Below are positions 1 through 13,620 of a DNA stretch of 64,000 nt, in pieces. The stretch covers positions 2,036,765 to 2,100,764 of the forward strand of contig NW_003314282.1 in the NCBI RefSeq assembly GCF_000143415.4, given 5' to 3'. Numbering within the stretch: the stretch's first letter is position 1; each line of letters opens with the position of its first letter. The position numbers and the translations under genes were made by a program. This DNA is from Selaginella moellendorffii (lineage: Eukaryota; Streptophyta; Lycopodiopsida; Selaginellales; Selaginellaceae). The notes beneath the pieces are model-generated. The model was not told the DNA's origin, ran no database searches, and was given only the letters and a program-made list of their open reading frames with translations.

Positions 1-3000
1 TTGTGGAGATCACGGTGACCTTTTGTCCTCCGAAACCTCTACGGTGAATTGCAGCTAATCTGCAATGGCTTTATTTTACTCATGCCGATCTTGCAGGTAC
101 TTGAGCACAACGTATTGCCTTATCTCAGGAAAATCAGATGCAGTACCGCTGCAGCTACAAGGGCTAGGCGTGGGTCCGCTCGCACAGTTTTCGCCCTGTG
201 AGCTTGATCTGGGAGAGCTCTGTTTATATTCCGTCAACAAGTTCAGTGTTGCTCTTGAGAACCTTGGGGAGCTGGATGTAAGATCTTGTCTTTGTAACGC
301 GAATTAAAGCTGATAAAATCACGTGCAGGCTCACTTTAGGCTGATGGAGGCACTGTCATCTCCTATGATAACCTTTACCTTTGAGCCCGATACCGGGACC
401 GTTGAGCCTAATGACGTTTTGGCAATTACAGTCAAAGTTTGTGGCAGCCTCATGGGAACTTTCAGCGAAAAGTTTTTGTGGGAAGTTACAGACTCAATCC
501 ACACGCTGTCACTGGCATTCAGAGGAAGTATTATTCGGCCCTCATTTTCTGTCGACACGACTGAACTAGACTTCGGTCCTCTTTCGTACGGTTTGCTTTC
601 CGTAAGGTACGTTACTGTGACCAACAGCAGTCCGGTTTCTTTACCTTTCCAGTTCCGGGTTCTACAACCTGAGAGTGGGTCACAAGAGTTCACAGTGACG
701 CCATGTTATTTTATACTGGGGCCTGAGGTGTGCATTTTTATTTACTTTCTTCTTTTGTTACTGTTCTTTTCTTCGTGCAGGAAAAGAAAATCGTTTCTAT
801 TGAATTGGTTCCATGGGAGGAGAGAAGATATGCCACGGTGATAAGCCTAGATATACCCAAAGTTGGCAAAGATTTTGCAACGATTCCTGTGCAAGCAAGA
901 TGTTTAGCTCCAACGGTGAGAAGTCTGCGTCTTGTCATGTTTTGACAAGCTCGCCGCAGGTCACTATATCATGCGATTGCTTGGATTATGGAACGTGCTT
1001 TCTGCGTTATGGCTACACCAAAACATTGAGCTTGATAAACGATTCCCTGGTGCCCGCGAGATATGAAATCCAAGCACAAGAAAAGGAAACGGAGAATCTT
1101 GCTATCTTGCGGCTGAAAGCTGAGAGTGGTTTTATAGAGCCTGGCTCGAGCTTACCGCTGGAGTTTACACTATCAACTGTGGCTCTTGGTGACGTTAGTC
1201 TTTCTGCAATCGTCAGCATATCCGGGAAAGAGTATACTCATTATCTAATCAAAGTCCTGGCAACCTCGGTTGGGCCCATAATTAAGATTGAAAAACCAAT
1301 TAGCAAAAAGCTCCATTCAGCACGGCAGCAGACAGAAGAGGCAGATACCGAGTGGGTACCTGCTCTTGATTTTGGGAAGGTTCAGGTTCTCAGAGATCAC
1401 CATCTCAGTGTGGTCTTAAGAAATGCGTGTTGTATTCGTGCACCGCTCAAGATTTCTCTTGGGAAAAAGGATTCCATGTACCACTTGAATCTGAGCGACG
1501 TGCCTCTGGACCCTTTTGAAGCTGTGGAGTTGAAGGTAACTTGTTGCATATGACATTTCTACTACTTAATCCCCTATGACAGGTTCGGGCCTATATGGAT
1601 GATGCAGGCAAATTCAATGACAAGGTGACAATACTTTTCGAAGGTGGCGAGTTGTTCATTCCGCTGTCGGCTGTAGGAGTTGGCTCGACTTTAGTTTGCA
1701 AAGAGTTTCAAGAAGGTTTTGTTCACTTTGGTGATCAATTCACGCTACGGCATTTCTCCTACACCATTGAGGTACAAAACATGGGCAGAAAGCCACAGAC
1801 GCTGGCTTGGGATAACGACACCACCAGGAAGCAAAGGGCTATCAACAAATCCTTGGCAATGGAGGCAGCTGACCAGAAAAAATCGGGCAACAAAAAGGCC
1901 GCTCTGGTCGTCCCAGAACCTGTACCCGTCTTTACGATCACACCCGACAAGACAGTCATCAAGCAATACTCGCCGTTCTCGCTCACTGTCTCAGGATACA
2001 CCACAAATCCAGGCCATATCCAAGAGGACTTTACGTGCAAAGTCACCAGCGCAAAAGACATGTACTACCTCAAGATTTCGGTGGATGCGGACATGGCCGC
2101 ATTGACACTCGTATTTTCTGAGACTACGCTGACTTTTGTTCAGAACAATGGTTGGGGAAAGGACGGTCCTCACGAGCTCAGCAGGACCTTGACTTGTGAG
2201 AACGTTTCCAAGTTGCCTCTTACGTTCTCCCTAGCAGTAAAGCCTCCTTTTTCAATCAACCAGGCGGAATGGACTCTACGAGCGGGTGGCTCCGGCAGTG
2301 TTGTGGTCTCACTTGAGAAGCAAGACATTGCAGAAAGGCACAGCACTGTGCTTTATGGTAAATTGGATATCCTCTACACGGGTACCTTGGAAAGGAACGG
2401 TATCGATTTGATAGCACATATCAACTATCCCAACCTCTCTGTGAACCAGAGCAGTCTGGATTTCGGGTAAGCATTATTGCTCTTCCACTGTTCGATTAAA
2501 CATGTGCTGTCCGCTAGGTGCATCTTGGAGTTAACATACACGAGGATGCACATTGAGCTCAAAAACTCGAGCGCCCTTGACGTGTGGTACAGCTGGATGC
2601 TTGATGACGGGTATGGTGACGGTATTCATGTCTCTCAAAATATACTCCAGGATAGCGGGGGCCTCAAAATTCCTACAAATTACATTTTTGATATTCTTCC
2701 TGTGAGAGGGTACCTTGAACCAGGGGAGCAAGAAACAGTGGAGGTGTCTTACTATGGGCATTGTGGATATCAATGTCAAGTGTCGGCTATATGCGAGGTA
2801 TTTTTCCATGGGCTGCAACGTTTTGCTGACGTGAGTTGAGTCCAGGTGAAAGGCGGCCCGGACTACATTGTCGCATTAAGCGCCGAGTCAGGAACCATCG
2901 CGCATGCTCTCAGTCGCGTGGCTCTAGATTATAATGTCCAGCCTTTCAATAAGGCCTCAACCAAAGAGTTTACGTTATCAAATCCAGGGAAGGTACCATT

Positions 3001-6000
3001 TAAGTTTGCGATCGATTTGGGCGTTTTGAAAGGGGATGTTCTAAGAGAAGTGACTCCCATGACTGGCCTGTTGGGACCAGGTACAAAGCAGAAGTTTGCT
3101 GCATCTGTTTATCCTGGACTTCCTGAAAAGTTTATGGACAGTTTCACCATTCAGGTCTGTATCTTTTTGCTGAGCTTCATGCAGCTAAACATGCTTGACA
3201 GGTTGCACATTTCGTACCCACTACTATATCTATTCTAGGCTCTGGCGCCTTTCCTCATATCCTTCTGGATACAACCCGCGTTAGAAGCCACAAATATTTG
3301 AGCTTGGCAGCGGAAGCGTTTCATAATGCGTATATGGCCATGAAGACTACTCCAGTAGTTTCTGCCCGTTCCAATTCGGTCAGAATGTCTACAACCGCTA
3401 TAAATGACCAGCAAGGACCACCTCTAGTGGAAGCTGAACATCCTGGAGGCGAGCAAGTGTCAGTCGTGAGGGAAGTCGGTACAGCTCCGACTACGACGGG
3501 AACTGTAGGAGACGAATGGGTGCTGGAAACAGTAAGTTTCAAACAATTAAGTTGTTGCTTTGTTTTTTATTTTCCTCCTTTCCGTTACAGACAGGAAACG
3601 AGGTGCTGTCTTTTGGATCGGAGGTTTTACGTGCACCTTCAATCGACCAAGTGGATTCTGAGATTGACCGTCTTCTTTTCAAGGAACACCTCATTCATGA
3701 AAACAAAGAGACTCTGGATATAAATAAGTTTGTCTTGAACACGCATATTTGCGACTTCGAGAACGTGACACTTGGTGAAACAACGCAGAAGACTGTGAAG
3801 GTTACAAATGACGGGCCTTTGCCAGTGACGTTCAAAATAAACATGGCAACTGTCAAAGCCAAAGGCATCACGTTGGATCCCGATCGCCTGATAACGCTAC
3901 CCCCGGACTCTCCAAAGAGTTCAATGGATTTGGTCTTCAAAATGCGAACGGACTTGCCTAGATTTCCAGCTGGCCCACTTGAGTGCTCCGTGCCACTTTT
4001 CATTAAAGAGGTAAGCCATCCTGGGTCACCGAGAGTGTCATGGCTCTTGTCAAACGTGCAGGGCCCTCAACTGGTGTTGGCATTCACGGCGCATGTAAGC
4101 AAACCTGTTCTGGAGGTATCCCATGAACACCTTGACTTCGGCGCGGTTCAGTTTGGCCAGTGTAAAGTAAGCACGGATCACTTATCTTCTAAGCTGACGA
4201 ACTTGTGACTGCTACAGATTTTGTATCTCCGGCTCTTCAGTAGAGGCGAAGTGCCTTGCATCTGGACTGCAGCTAAACCGGATCTAGGCAGCTGTGATAT
4301 TCACGACTCTACCGCTTTCACCTGTGAGCCGGAGACGGGAGTGATTGAGGCCCACAAATATGTCGATCTAAAGGTTTGTGTACAAGGTTTCTTCCTGTTC
4401 AACAAAAATCTTAGCTTTTCTATGTCTGGCCAGGTCCAGTTTATTCCCACGCAAAAGAAGAAGGCGTACTTTGCCGTTTTTTTTATTGATCTGCTGCACA
4501 ACCCAGTCGAGCTTAAATTCGCGTGCAGAGGTCACAGCTACGTGCCAATATTTACACTCGAGCCATCGATTATTCAGCTCGGACCAATACTTCCGAACGC
4601 TCCTGAAGCCGCTGAGATCAAATACGTGATCTACAACAACGCTGAAGAGCCAGTGGAGCTTTACTCACTTGCGTTTGATCCAGACTATGTGAAAGAGGAA
4701 GAGATTCTCAAGACGGTGGAAGGCTACAATGAGCGTGATCAACTGTTCCTTGAGCGCCGCAGTGCTGGTCAACCTTTCTGGTCCCATCTCAAACCTGGAG
4801 GCTCTGCAAAGCAAGAGGCTTTGCAACAACCACAACCATCTCCGCTTGAGGCAGCAGGAAAGGCAGGCAAAAGTCCATCTGGTTCTGCTCCAGATGTCTC
4901 TGAAAAGCCTTTGGTTTCCCATGCCAAGAAACTCCTGATTATGCTACTTGGACCTCCAGCGGTTGGCAAGTCGACACAGGCAAAGCAGCTGAGTCGGAGA
5001 TTCAGTTGCCCAGTCGTGGCTATGGATGACATGGTCGCTTTAACTCGCAGAAACCGGATGTCCTCCACGGCAGACGGAAGCAGTGGCACCCAGGCGTCCG
5101 GGAGTTCTACGGCATCTGTGGAAATCAACGACTTCGAAAAGGATCTGATAGCAACACTGAGGAGGAACCTTGAGAGCTCCGAGTGCATCTACGGAGCTGT
5201 GTTTGATGGACTCAATTCCCACTACACGACGACTGTCTCGCTCGCCAAATGCATCCTCTATGCTGCCGGACTGGAACCATATGATCCAGAGAATCCTCAA
5301 GACGACGGGAAGAAAAAAGGTGGCGGTGAAAAAAAGAAGGCTCCTGCACCTCCCAAAGGTAAGAAGGCAGAGGAAGAACCTACGGGGCCTCCTATCTTTC
5401 CCAAGACGTTCTGGAAGGGCGAGGCTACAGTATACGCAATAACTTTGAAGGCTCAAAGAAGTGAACTATCGAGCCACTACCAAACTGTTCCCGACCGTGA
5501 CCAGTGCAAGAAGAAGGTTTACGTGGAAACAGCGGCAAAAGAAAGTCAGGAAACGGAACCTGCTGGGGAGCCGCCACCGCCACCTGCGTCCGAGCCAGAA
5601 ACCCCAACCTTTGCATCGGAAGTCCTGAACCATCTCAAGTATTATCCATATGTGTCTCTATTTCCCAGTGAGGAAGAGCTTGATAAGTACTATGCATCGG
5701 AGACAGACGTACAAAACCTTTTGGGTGGAGCCAAGGCTGAAAGTCATGAAGAAGGAGCAGGGACTAATAGAGTGGCTTGCGTTGCTATCAATGCACTTCA
5801 GAACGTGGGGCTTGTTTATGAGGAGGAGCTCCATTTTCTTCCAGACATGGAAAATGTAGCACCGCTTCCACCTGCAGAGGTGCTTCAAGTGGTGAAGCGA
5901 CCGCACAGGCGATCGAGTTTCATCAGTGATCCCAGCAGCCTTAAGTTCGCCTTTTTCACCAGCATGGCGGGTGAAGAGGAGGACAGCTCGGGGGATCCCA

Positions 6001-9000
6001 CGGCGCAAGGAAAGAAGAGCAAAGGGGGAGCAGAGAAAGCGGCAGGCTTGCAGAGCGAGAAGTACCAAATCATGCTCAAGAGGAAGACCGAATATTTCAC
6101 TCCGCTGGAGGCGCTGCCAGAGGGGCACGAGATGCGGACACGATGGGTGGTGAAACCGCAGCAACGCGTGGAGCTGCTGTTGCGCTTCTGGTCTCAGACC
6201 GTGGGGGAGTTCGAGCAAAAGTTTGTGTTTGAAGGCCTCAACGGTAACCATCAAGCCCGTCTTATGTGCAAAGGAGTGTGTGCTGAACCACAGATTGGTT
6301 GCTTTTATCGACACATTAAACTTCCCAACACAAAGGTGACGCCCACGCAGAAGCTCCAGAAGGCGTTGTTTGTGTCGGACAGGATTCTAGACTTCGGTCC
6401 CCTTCCAACCGGAAGAACAGCCGACGGTTTTCCGAATCTGCCAGACTCGGAGCACTGCAAGAGGCTCGAGATTCGTAACATCGGCCTCTTCGACCTGCAT
6501 GTCGACTTTGACGTTGGTGAAGGCAGCGAGGCACCTGGTGCTGGTGGTGCTGCAGGCAAGAAGCCGGCTGCCAAGGGTGGCAAGCCACTCTTTATGCTCA
6601 ATCCCCTCGGAATGGATCTGAAAATCAACGACAAGCAGATGCTGAGTATCTACTGCTACCCGCCTCAGGTATGACACGAGCTTCTGCTGTTCTTTTTTCC
6701 TGAGTTTCTCGGACATGCAGGGACTACTTGGCCCACTGGAAGGAAGAATGGTGTGCAGGATCAGGGATAATCCTCAGCCTCTGGAATGCAAGGTGATTTG
6801 CCTCGCAGACACCCCTCGGGTAGACGTTGACTGCAAGGACCTGGTGTTTGAGCGCCTCTTGCTCGACCGTGAAGTGAAGAAATCCATCACCATAAGGCAT
6901 GCAGCCATTTTATGTTTCCCGCTGCTGACACTTCTGTTGTAATCTCCAGAAATATATCTGCGTTGCTTCTTTTCTGGAACGTTGTCGGGCTGGAAAATGA
7001 ACCGCCCGAGCTTGCGTTCTCGGAGACATCCGGTAGCTTGTGTGCCTTGGGCAGTGCGACAGTTGAGGTCACGTTCAAGGCGATCCAGGAGAAGGTGTTC
7101 AGCCAGAAGTTGAAGCTCCAGGTTAGGGTGGCCGATTTCATCACCCGCTGTCGTGAAATGACACCCAAGATATGTGGTGCAGGTTTTCGAGGCGAAAGAC
7201 GCCGTCAAATTCAACCAGGAGCTTCCATTGAGTATCACTGCTGAGGCATACAAGATTGACATTGCGATCAAATATCCTAGCCCACCAGAAGACATGCCTC
7301 CCGACGGTGGCTTCAACTATGGCACACTTAGAGTCGCCCAAGATTCTCTCAAATCGCTCACCATGGACAATAAAGGCAAGTACAAGGTCGACTTCAAGTT
7401 CGTCCACAAAACGGCGCTCACGCAGGAGCTCTTTACAATAACCCCGCCTGGGGGTACTTTAGAGCCCAAGAAGCAGCAAAAGGTAAAGTGCGGGAAAGAC
7501 ATAGCAATCGCACTAACGGTAACGCCGCTGTCTTGCTCTCCAGGTTGACCTGCACTTCAACAAGGAGAAGACGCTGCAAAGAGAGGTCGCACTTAAAGGG
7601 AGCCGGGACGTGGAGCTGCACCTTATCGAGTGCTTGACTGGCAAAACGGAGCAGATAATTCCTAGTGTAGTAACAGTCCACGCAGTGCATTCCAAGTTCC
7701 AGCTGCTTCCTGCGCAAGGCATTCACTTTGGTTCGCAGATATGCGGCAACCCTCCGCCACCTCGGCTTCTCACGATTGTCAACCTGGGGAAGTTTGATTT
7801 CGCTTACAAGCTTGTCTCCACGTTGGCGCCACCTGCGCCTGAAGCGGCGGCCGCAGCAGAAAAAGGCAAGAAAACGGATAAGAAAGGAGGTGGTGGTGGT
7901 GCATCGGGTGAGCCCCTGGAACTCAACAGCTTCACCGTGGTCCCTGCTTCTGGAACAGTCCTCCCTGGTAGCCACATGGAGCTGTCCGTCTTCTTCAAGG
8001 TGGACACGCCTTGCCTGACATCAGAGACGTTCCACATTGAGATTGCTGACATGAATCCCTTCCTGTATCCGGGAGGCGTGGCGTACGAGCTCTCGGGTGA
8101 AGCCTGCATTCCAGGCATCAGCACGGAGCCGAGGACCATATTCTACGAGCACCATGTGGTGGACGAGATTGATCTCCTGGCTCCCATCCCAAGCTTTGGA
8201 ACGTATTCCAGAAAGGATGAGATGTTCTCCTTTGGGCCGGTTATCATCAACCATGAGAAGGCAGCGCTCGACGCGAGTGCAGGTGGCAACAAGGACAAGC
8301 CAGCAGTAGTAGCAGCTCACAAGAAGGGCGCAAGGGACGTGTGCATGACGGCACGGCTTCGTATCGAGAACCCTCTGCGGGTTCCATGCTCTGTCGAACT
8401 GGTGCTCCGTCGGCCGGGCGAAGCGGCGGCAAAGTCAGGTGGAAAAGAAAAGCTTCCCGCCAAAGGAGGTGGTGGTGGTGGCGACGACTTGCTGTGCATG
8501 GAGCTCTCCCCCCTCACGGCTGACATTCCACCCCTCGAGTACCAGTTTGTTACAATCTCCTTCAAGCCTCTGGCGCTGCAAAAGTACACGGGGCTGCTCG
8601 AGGTGCTTGTCAAAGGCCGGGAGTCGCCACAGTTTACATGCCACATCCAGGGAGAGGGAACCTTGCCTCACTTGTTTGCCGAGTCGCCCTCGGCAGTGTC
8701 CCCGCTGGGATTCCCGTGGCTCGACTTTCCACGGCTGCTGGTTGGAAAGTCACATACGCTGCCCATTGTTCTTGTCAACAACGGCCTGGTGCCTGCCGTG
8801 GCCAGGCTCGAGTTGGCTGGGGACGCCAGCGACGGATTGGAGTCGTGGCTCGACATGAGCCAGGTGACCGAGCAGGGAGCGGTGCCGCTGCTTGTGGGGA
8901 AGAAGCTCACGTTTCCCGTCGGCTGTGTGGAGACGGCCAGCGTCACCTTCACGCCTCGTGCCGCTCAGCAGTACAAGCAAGACATCATGGTGGTGGTGGA

Positions 9001-12000
9001 TGACAACCCATTTGATGCCGTCACCATATCCATCACGGGTGAAGGCTACAGCGAAGAAGTGGTGTGCCTTGGATTGCCCAAGGCGCTGGACGACGCCATA
9101 TGCTTCGACGACTGCGGGGTTGGAGGCAGCACCCACGTCATCTTCACCCTCAAGAACACATCGCCACTCAAGCACTGGCGCTTTGGCTGGTCTGACGCAC
9201 CAGCGTTTGTGAGCTTCAGGCCGGCGCTGGGCCATCTCCACGCGGGGGCGTCCAAGCAGGTCACTGCGACATTCAGCCCCACGGAGGCGGTGGAGTACGT
9301 GGACAAGGACATATACCTGCAGCTGTGCAACATTGTCTACATTGGACAGGGCGGGGAGGAGGAGGAGCCTCCGCCCGACTGGGACGACACCATGCTGCCC
9401 CCTCCCAACGAGGACACGCCTCCCGAAGGCGGCAAAGGAAAAGGTGGCAAAGCGGCGCCACCCGCAGCAGCTGCCAAGGGTGGCAAGGGAGGCAATGCTG
9501 GCGCTGCCCCCGAGCTGACCATCGACTCCAACATCAACCCCGCGGAGCCAGCCTTGGAGGTGGTCAAGGGGAGCGCCAAGCTCGTCGCGTACAAGCTCCA
9601 CGCGGTGGCCGACAATGCGCGATACGAGTGCAGCGTCCAGGCGGTCCAGTTCAGGACGACGATGATGTTCCAGGTGAGGACGTACCCGTTGGTGGTGAAG
9701 AGCCTTAGCAAGGCGAGCATGCCCTTCTCGTGGCGCGTGGAGAAGGCAGACGGCTCGGTGGAGGCAGAGGAGCAGAGCATGTACGCGGTGGAGCCGGCGT
9801 GTGGTGTGCTGCGGCCTGGCCTGGACGCCCACTTTGTGCTCAAGTTCTGCCCGCTCGAGGTGCACGAGTGCAGCCGCGTGGTGGCGTGCCACATCCCCAC
9901 GCTGGAGCAGCCGCTGCGGCTCCCCGTTTGCGGCAGCGTGACGAGGCCGTGGTGCCACTTTGAGCTGCCCCGGAGCGACTATGCAAGCCGGAGGGACGGC
10001 CACTTCCCGGGGCCCGACGGGGAGCTGGGGCCCTTGGACGCTGGCATCCACATCATCGAGTTCGACTCGCTGGGCTGCAACATGCGCAACGTCAAGTACT
10101 TCACCGCCGTCAACCCCACCAATGTGGCCTACAAGTTCGTGTGGGAGGAGAAGAAGAGCCAGTCGCTCAGGTGGACGGCCTACGACCTGGAGCCCATCAC
10201 CGACGACGACGTCTTCCCCCGTCCCTTCCGGTGCATGACGCGGCGCGGCCTCATCCCAGGCGGCAAGAGGTTTGAGATGGGATTCGAGTACACCCCGATG
10301 AGGCTGGAGCTGCACGAGAGCTTCTGGACCCTCCGCATCCCGGACAAGAGGATCGAGGTCAACTTCCTCCTGGTTGGCAACGTCAAGAAGCCCGAGCTGT
10401 CGCTCAGCTGCTCCCACGTCGACTTTGGCCAGGTCCTCGTCAAGGCCAGAGTGAAGCAGACCATCTACCTGCACAACCCCGAGCCTGGGCCCTTCGCCTT
10501 CAACTTCGACAAGCTCAGCTACTCGCCGTCGCAGCCGGGCCAGGTTGCGGTGCTCACCTTCACTCCCTCGAGTGGCATTGTGGCCCAAGGTGCAACCATA
10601 CCGGTGGAGCTGCTCTTCTCGCCGGCGCTGGAAGGCGACCACTCGTTCGACATCGTGTGCAACCTCCGCATGGCCTCCCCGCTCTTCATGTCTGTCAAGG
10701 CGGAGGCCTACCTCTACCACGAGAAGCTCTACCTGGAAGGCGGGGACGACGGCAGGCCGCTCGCCCTCGTGGCAAAGGAGGCCTTCAGGCTAGACTACGG
10801 GCGGGTGATGATCAACTCGAGGGTGTACCGAAAGTTCATCCTCACCAACTCGGGCAAAGCGGCCTTTCACTTCATGTGGGGCTGTGGCAGCGACAGCGCC
10901 CTGCTGCGAGCGGAGCCAGTCGCCGAGCTGGTGACCAAGGATGAGCAGCTCACCTGCGACCTCCTCTTTCACCCCACCGCAGAGAGGACATTTGTGGACC
11001 TTCCCATCGTATGCCAGATTATGCACGGCAACAAGTACCTCATCCATCTCAACGCCACCTGCTACCGCCCCAGGATCAAGTTCAGCTTCCACGACTTTGA
11101 CTTTGGAGCCCGCTTCCTGCACCAGCCCGGCTTGACACCGCCCTCCACGGACCTCACGCTCTCCAACGAGGGTGACGAGGTGATCACCTGCGAGCTCCTG
11201 TACGAGAACACCTCCTTTCTGGAAGTGGAGTACGTCAACATGAGCTTGAGCCCCGGCCAAAACCACACCATCAGGGTGACTTTCAAGCCGGATGCCTTTG
11301 TGCTCTACAGGGAGGCTGTCAAGTTCCAAATATGTGGCCTCGACACTGTGACCATCTCGGTCAGAGGGGAAGGCGTGCCCGTTTTGCTCGAGCTAGTGGA
11401 TCCCAGGCAGCGCTACTTGTCGTTTGGGGTGGTCCGGCTGGGGAAGACGGCAAAGCAACACGTTCAGATCACCAACAAGAGCAAAATCCTGGCTCCCATA
11501 TCCTTTGAGCCTAGTGCCAACGCACTGGGCAAGCTGGGCATCACATGCCTGCCTGCCCAAGGCATCCAGCTGCCGCCGAGATACACTCGTCCCATGGAGC
11601 TCGTCTTCACTCCACAAGCCAGGATGACCAAGTTTACCGAAGGCCTTGTGCTGGAAGTGGCGGGGACCCAGTCGAGAGTGCTGACAGTATCTGGCATTTG
11701 CCATGCTGTGGTGGTGAAGCTCAACCAGAGCGTTTTGCCCTTTGACATCGTAACACTGGGCTCCAAGGTGACCAAGAAGATACAGCTCGAAAACCACGGG
11801 GACCTGGCAACCAACTTTGCGTGGGACACAACCAAGTGTGAGGCGGATTTCACCATCTTCCCCATGGAGGGGTTCCTGACCCCTCGTCAGGTGTCAAAGC
11901 TGGACGTGACCTTCCATCCTTCGGCCGCTAATCCGGACATGAGAATCGAGGACATCCCTTGCCAAGTGGAGGGCGGCGAGCCACTGCACTTGACGCTCCT

Positions 12001-13465
12001 GGGGGGTTGTGTGGAGCAAGGGGCGCCTGCGGAGACGCTCAAGTTCATGACCGCCGTGCGGGCCACCGAGTCCAAGATGATCCAGCTCAAGAACCCGACA
12101 ACGCAGAACTGGCTCGTACATCCCGTCATCTCGCACCCCTATTGGAGTGGAGCGGTGACAGTGCAGGTGCCGGCCAACCAGAGCCTAGGCTACAGCCTCA
12201 CCTACCGTCCCCTGACAATGAGCAACACGCACCGGGCCACCATCTCCTTCCCGCTGCCCTTCGGGGGCCTTGTGTCTTATCAGCTGTCGGGTGAGGCAGG
12301 GCCGCCACCTCCCGAGGCCAGCATCAAGCTGGACGCCAAGGCGCGGCTCACGCTCCCCTTCAGCCTGCACGTCCCAAACTGGCTCAAAGCCACTCAGCAG
12401 TTTGCCGTCATGGTAAGCATGGTGCAGGGGGATGCCACGACAGTGATCAAGGGCCCCAAGACCATCGACGTGCCCGGGCTGTCCAACAAGGAGTGCGTGC
12501 TCTACTTCAAGGCCCATAAGCCTGGAAGCACCATGAGCACCGTCACGTTCAAGAACGAAGAGAGTGGTGAGTACTCGCTGTTCAACGTGACAGTGGAGAC
12601 AGGCAGGGCCGACATTGTCGAGTCAGTGCTCCTCGAGTGCTTTGTGAGGCAGCAAGCGTCGCGCACGCTTCGCCTCAGGAATCCGCTGGACAGGCCTGTG
12701 GTGTTCAAGACGAGCTGCACGGGCCAAGGCGTGGTGCTGCCCGCCCAGGTGCAAGCTGACGCAATGTCCAGCGCGGCAGTGGACGTTGCGTTTCGACCCC
12801 TGGTGCAGGGCAGCAGCCAGTGCAGCCTCAGTCTACACAGCGACGACCTCGGGGAATTCGAATACCAGCTGACGCTCAAGAGTGTGGCAGCGCCATCCGA
12901 GGCCCCGTTGCTCTTCTCCGTGCCCCTGGGCAATCAGCTCGTACAGACTTTCCACTTTAGGCACACACTTCCAGTCAAGGCCACGTACAATTGCCTGCTC
13001 TCTCAAGCAGCCATTGACGGAGGCTTCACGGCCGAACCCAGCATGGTGCAGGCCAATCCAGCACCGCCCGACGGCCTCGACCTCCAAGTCCAAGTCGTGT
13101 TCGAGCCGTCGCGGATCATGGACGAGTTCCAAGGCTTGCTCACGTTGAAATCGCCTGAAGGGTCTGACTTTTGCTGCCAGCTGCTGGCAAGCTGCAGCAG
13201 CCCGTCTCCTCAGGGTCCCTTCTTCATCAAGGGCAGTGGACAGATCAACTTCAAAAACGTTTACAACGACACCGTCCAGTTTAACTACACCACGGACAAT
13301 CCAGCTTTTGTGGTGAGCAAAGGTGAGAAGATGCAGTCCAAGAAGCAGTCTAAGCTGGTTGTTAGCTACAAACCAGAAGCACCGAACGCCCCCAAGACTG
13401 GCCGACTCACAGTGACTTGCAATGAAACAGATGATGTATGGTCGTTCTACCTGCAAGCTGTCTAG
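1..13465 (+). CDS. HYDIN: HYDIN, axonemal central-apparatus protein (5'-truncated by window edge)
   Basis: Giant scaffold of the C2 side of the central pair in motile cilia. The window opens inside the gene. Exons read by eye: 1-43, 97-277, 329-727, 781-915, 960-1535, 1583-2466, 2518-2797, 2846-3154, 3202-3531, 3591-4010, 4062-4166, 4218-4373, 4434-6668, 6721-6896, 6950-7121, 7183-7482, 7544-13465. These join without a stop into about 4206 codons ending in TAG. The protein is a long series of Ig-like ASH/MSP repeats with recurring 'LDFG' strands (for example LDFGPL, VDFGQV, FDFGAR). A nucleotide-binding P-loop GPPAVGKST lies near 4950-4976, matching the adenylate-kinase-like segment of HYDIN. 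Lys/Gly/Pro-rich linkers interrupt it near 5310-5380, 7860-7910 and 9425-9510. Human HYDIN is about 5100 aa, so several hundred N-terminal residues should lie upstream. Introns 4011-4061 and 4374-4433 are multiples of three without stops, so a naive ORF reads through them. Confidence 0.93.
4950..4976 (+). other. P-loop (Walker A) within HYDIN
   Basis: The codons read GPPAVGKST, a textbook GxxxxGKS/T loop, followed by a small-kinase-like stretch (QLSRRFSCPVVAMDDM). HYDIN proteins carry such a segment inside the ASH array; whether it binds nucleotide in this protein is not shown. Confidence 0.85.
6897..6949 (+). other. GC-AG intron in HYDIN
   Basis: This 53-bp intron begins AG|GCATGC and ends TCCAG. 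Splicing here joins ATA AG to A AAT and continues the repeat as ...ITIRNISALLLF... in frame. No GT donor close by keeps the frame. All other HYDIN introns read here have GT-AG ends. Confidence 0.75.
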
Positions 13466-13620
13466 AGCTTATATCTATGTAATGCTACAAGCTCTCTTTG
13501 GGCTTGCAATCCTTGTTATATATGCTACATGCTTTTATTTTAACTAATTTTAAGTTAGGGTCTGGTTTAAAACATTCTTTTTCCTTTACACGCAAATGAA
13601 ACTTCATATCTATTTAGGTC

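Noticed and set aside
4769-6314. Several minus-strand frames of 100-218 codons
   Set aside because: Antisense of HYDIN exon 4434-6668 with no splice or domain support.
8750-10720. 656-codon open frame on the minus strand inside HYDIN
   Set aside because: It is the antisense of a GC-rich, well-conserved HYDIN exon. Its protein is His/Arg/Val-rich with no domain, as expected of a shadow frame.
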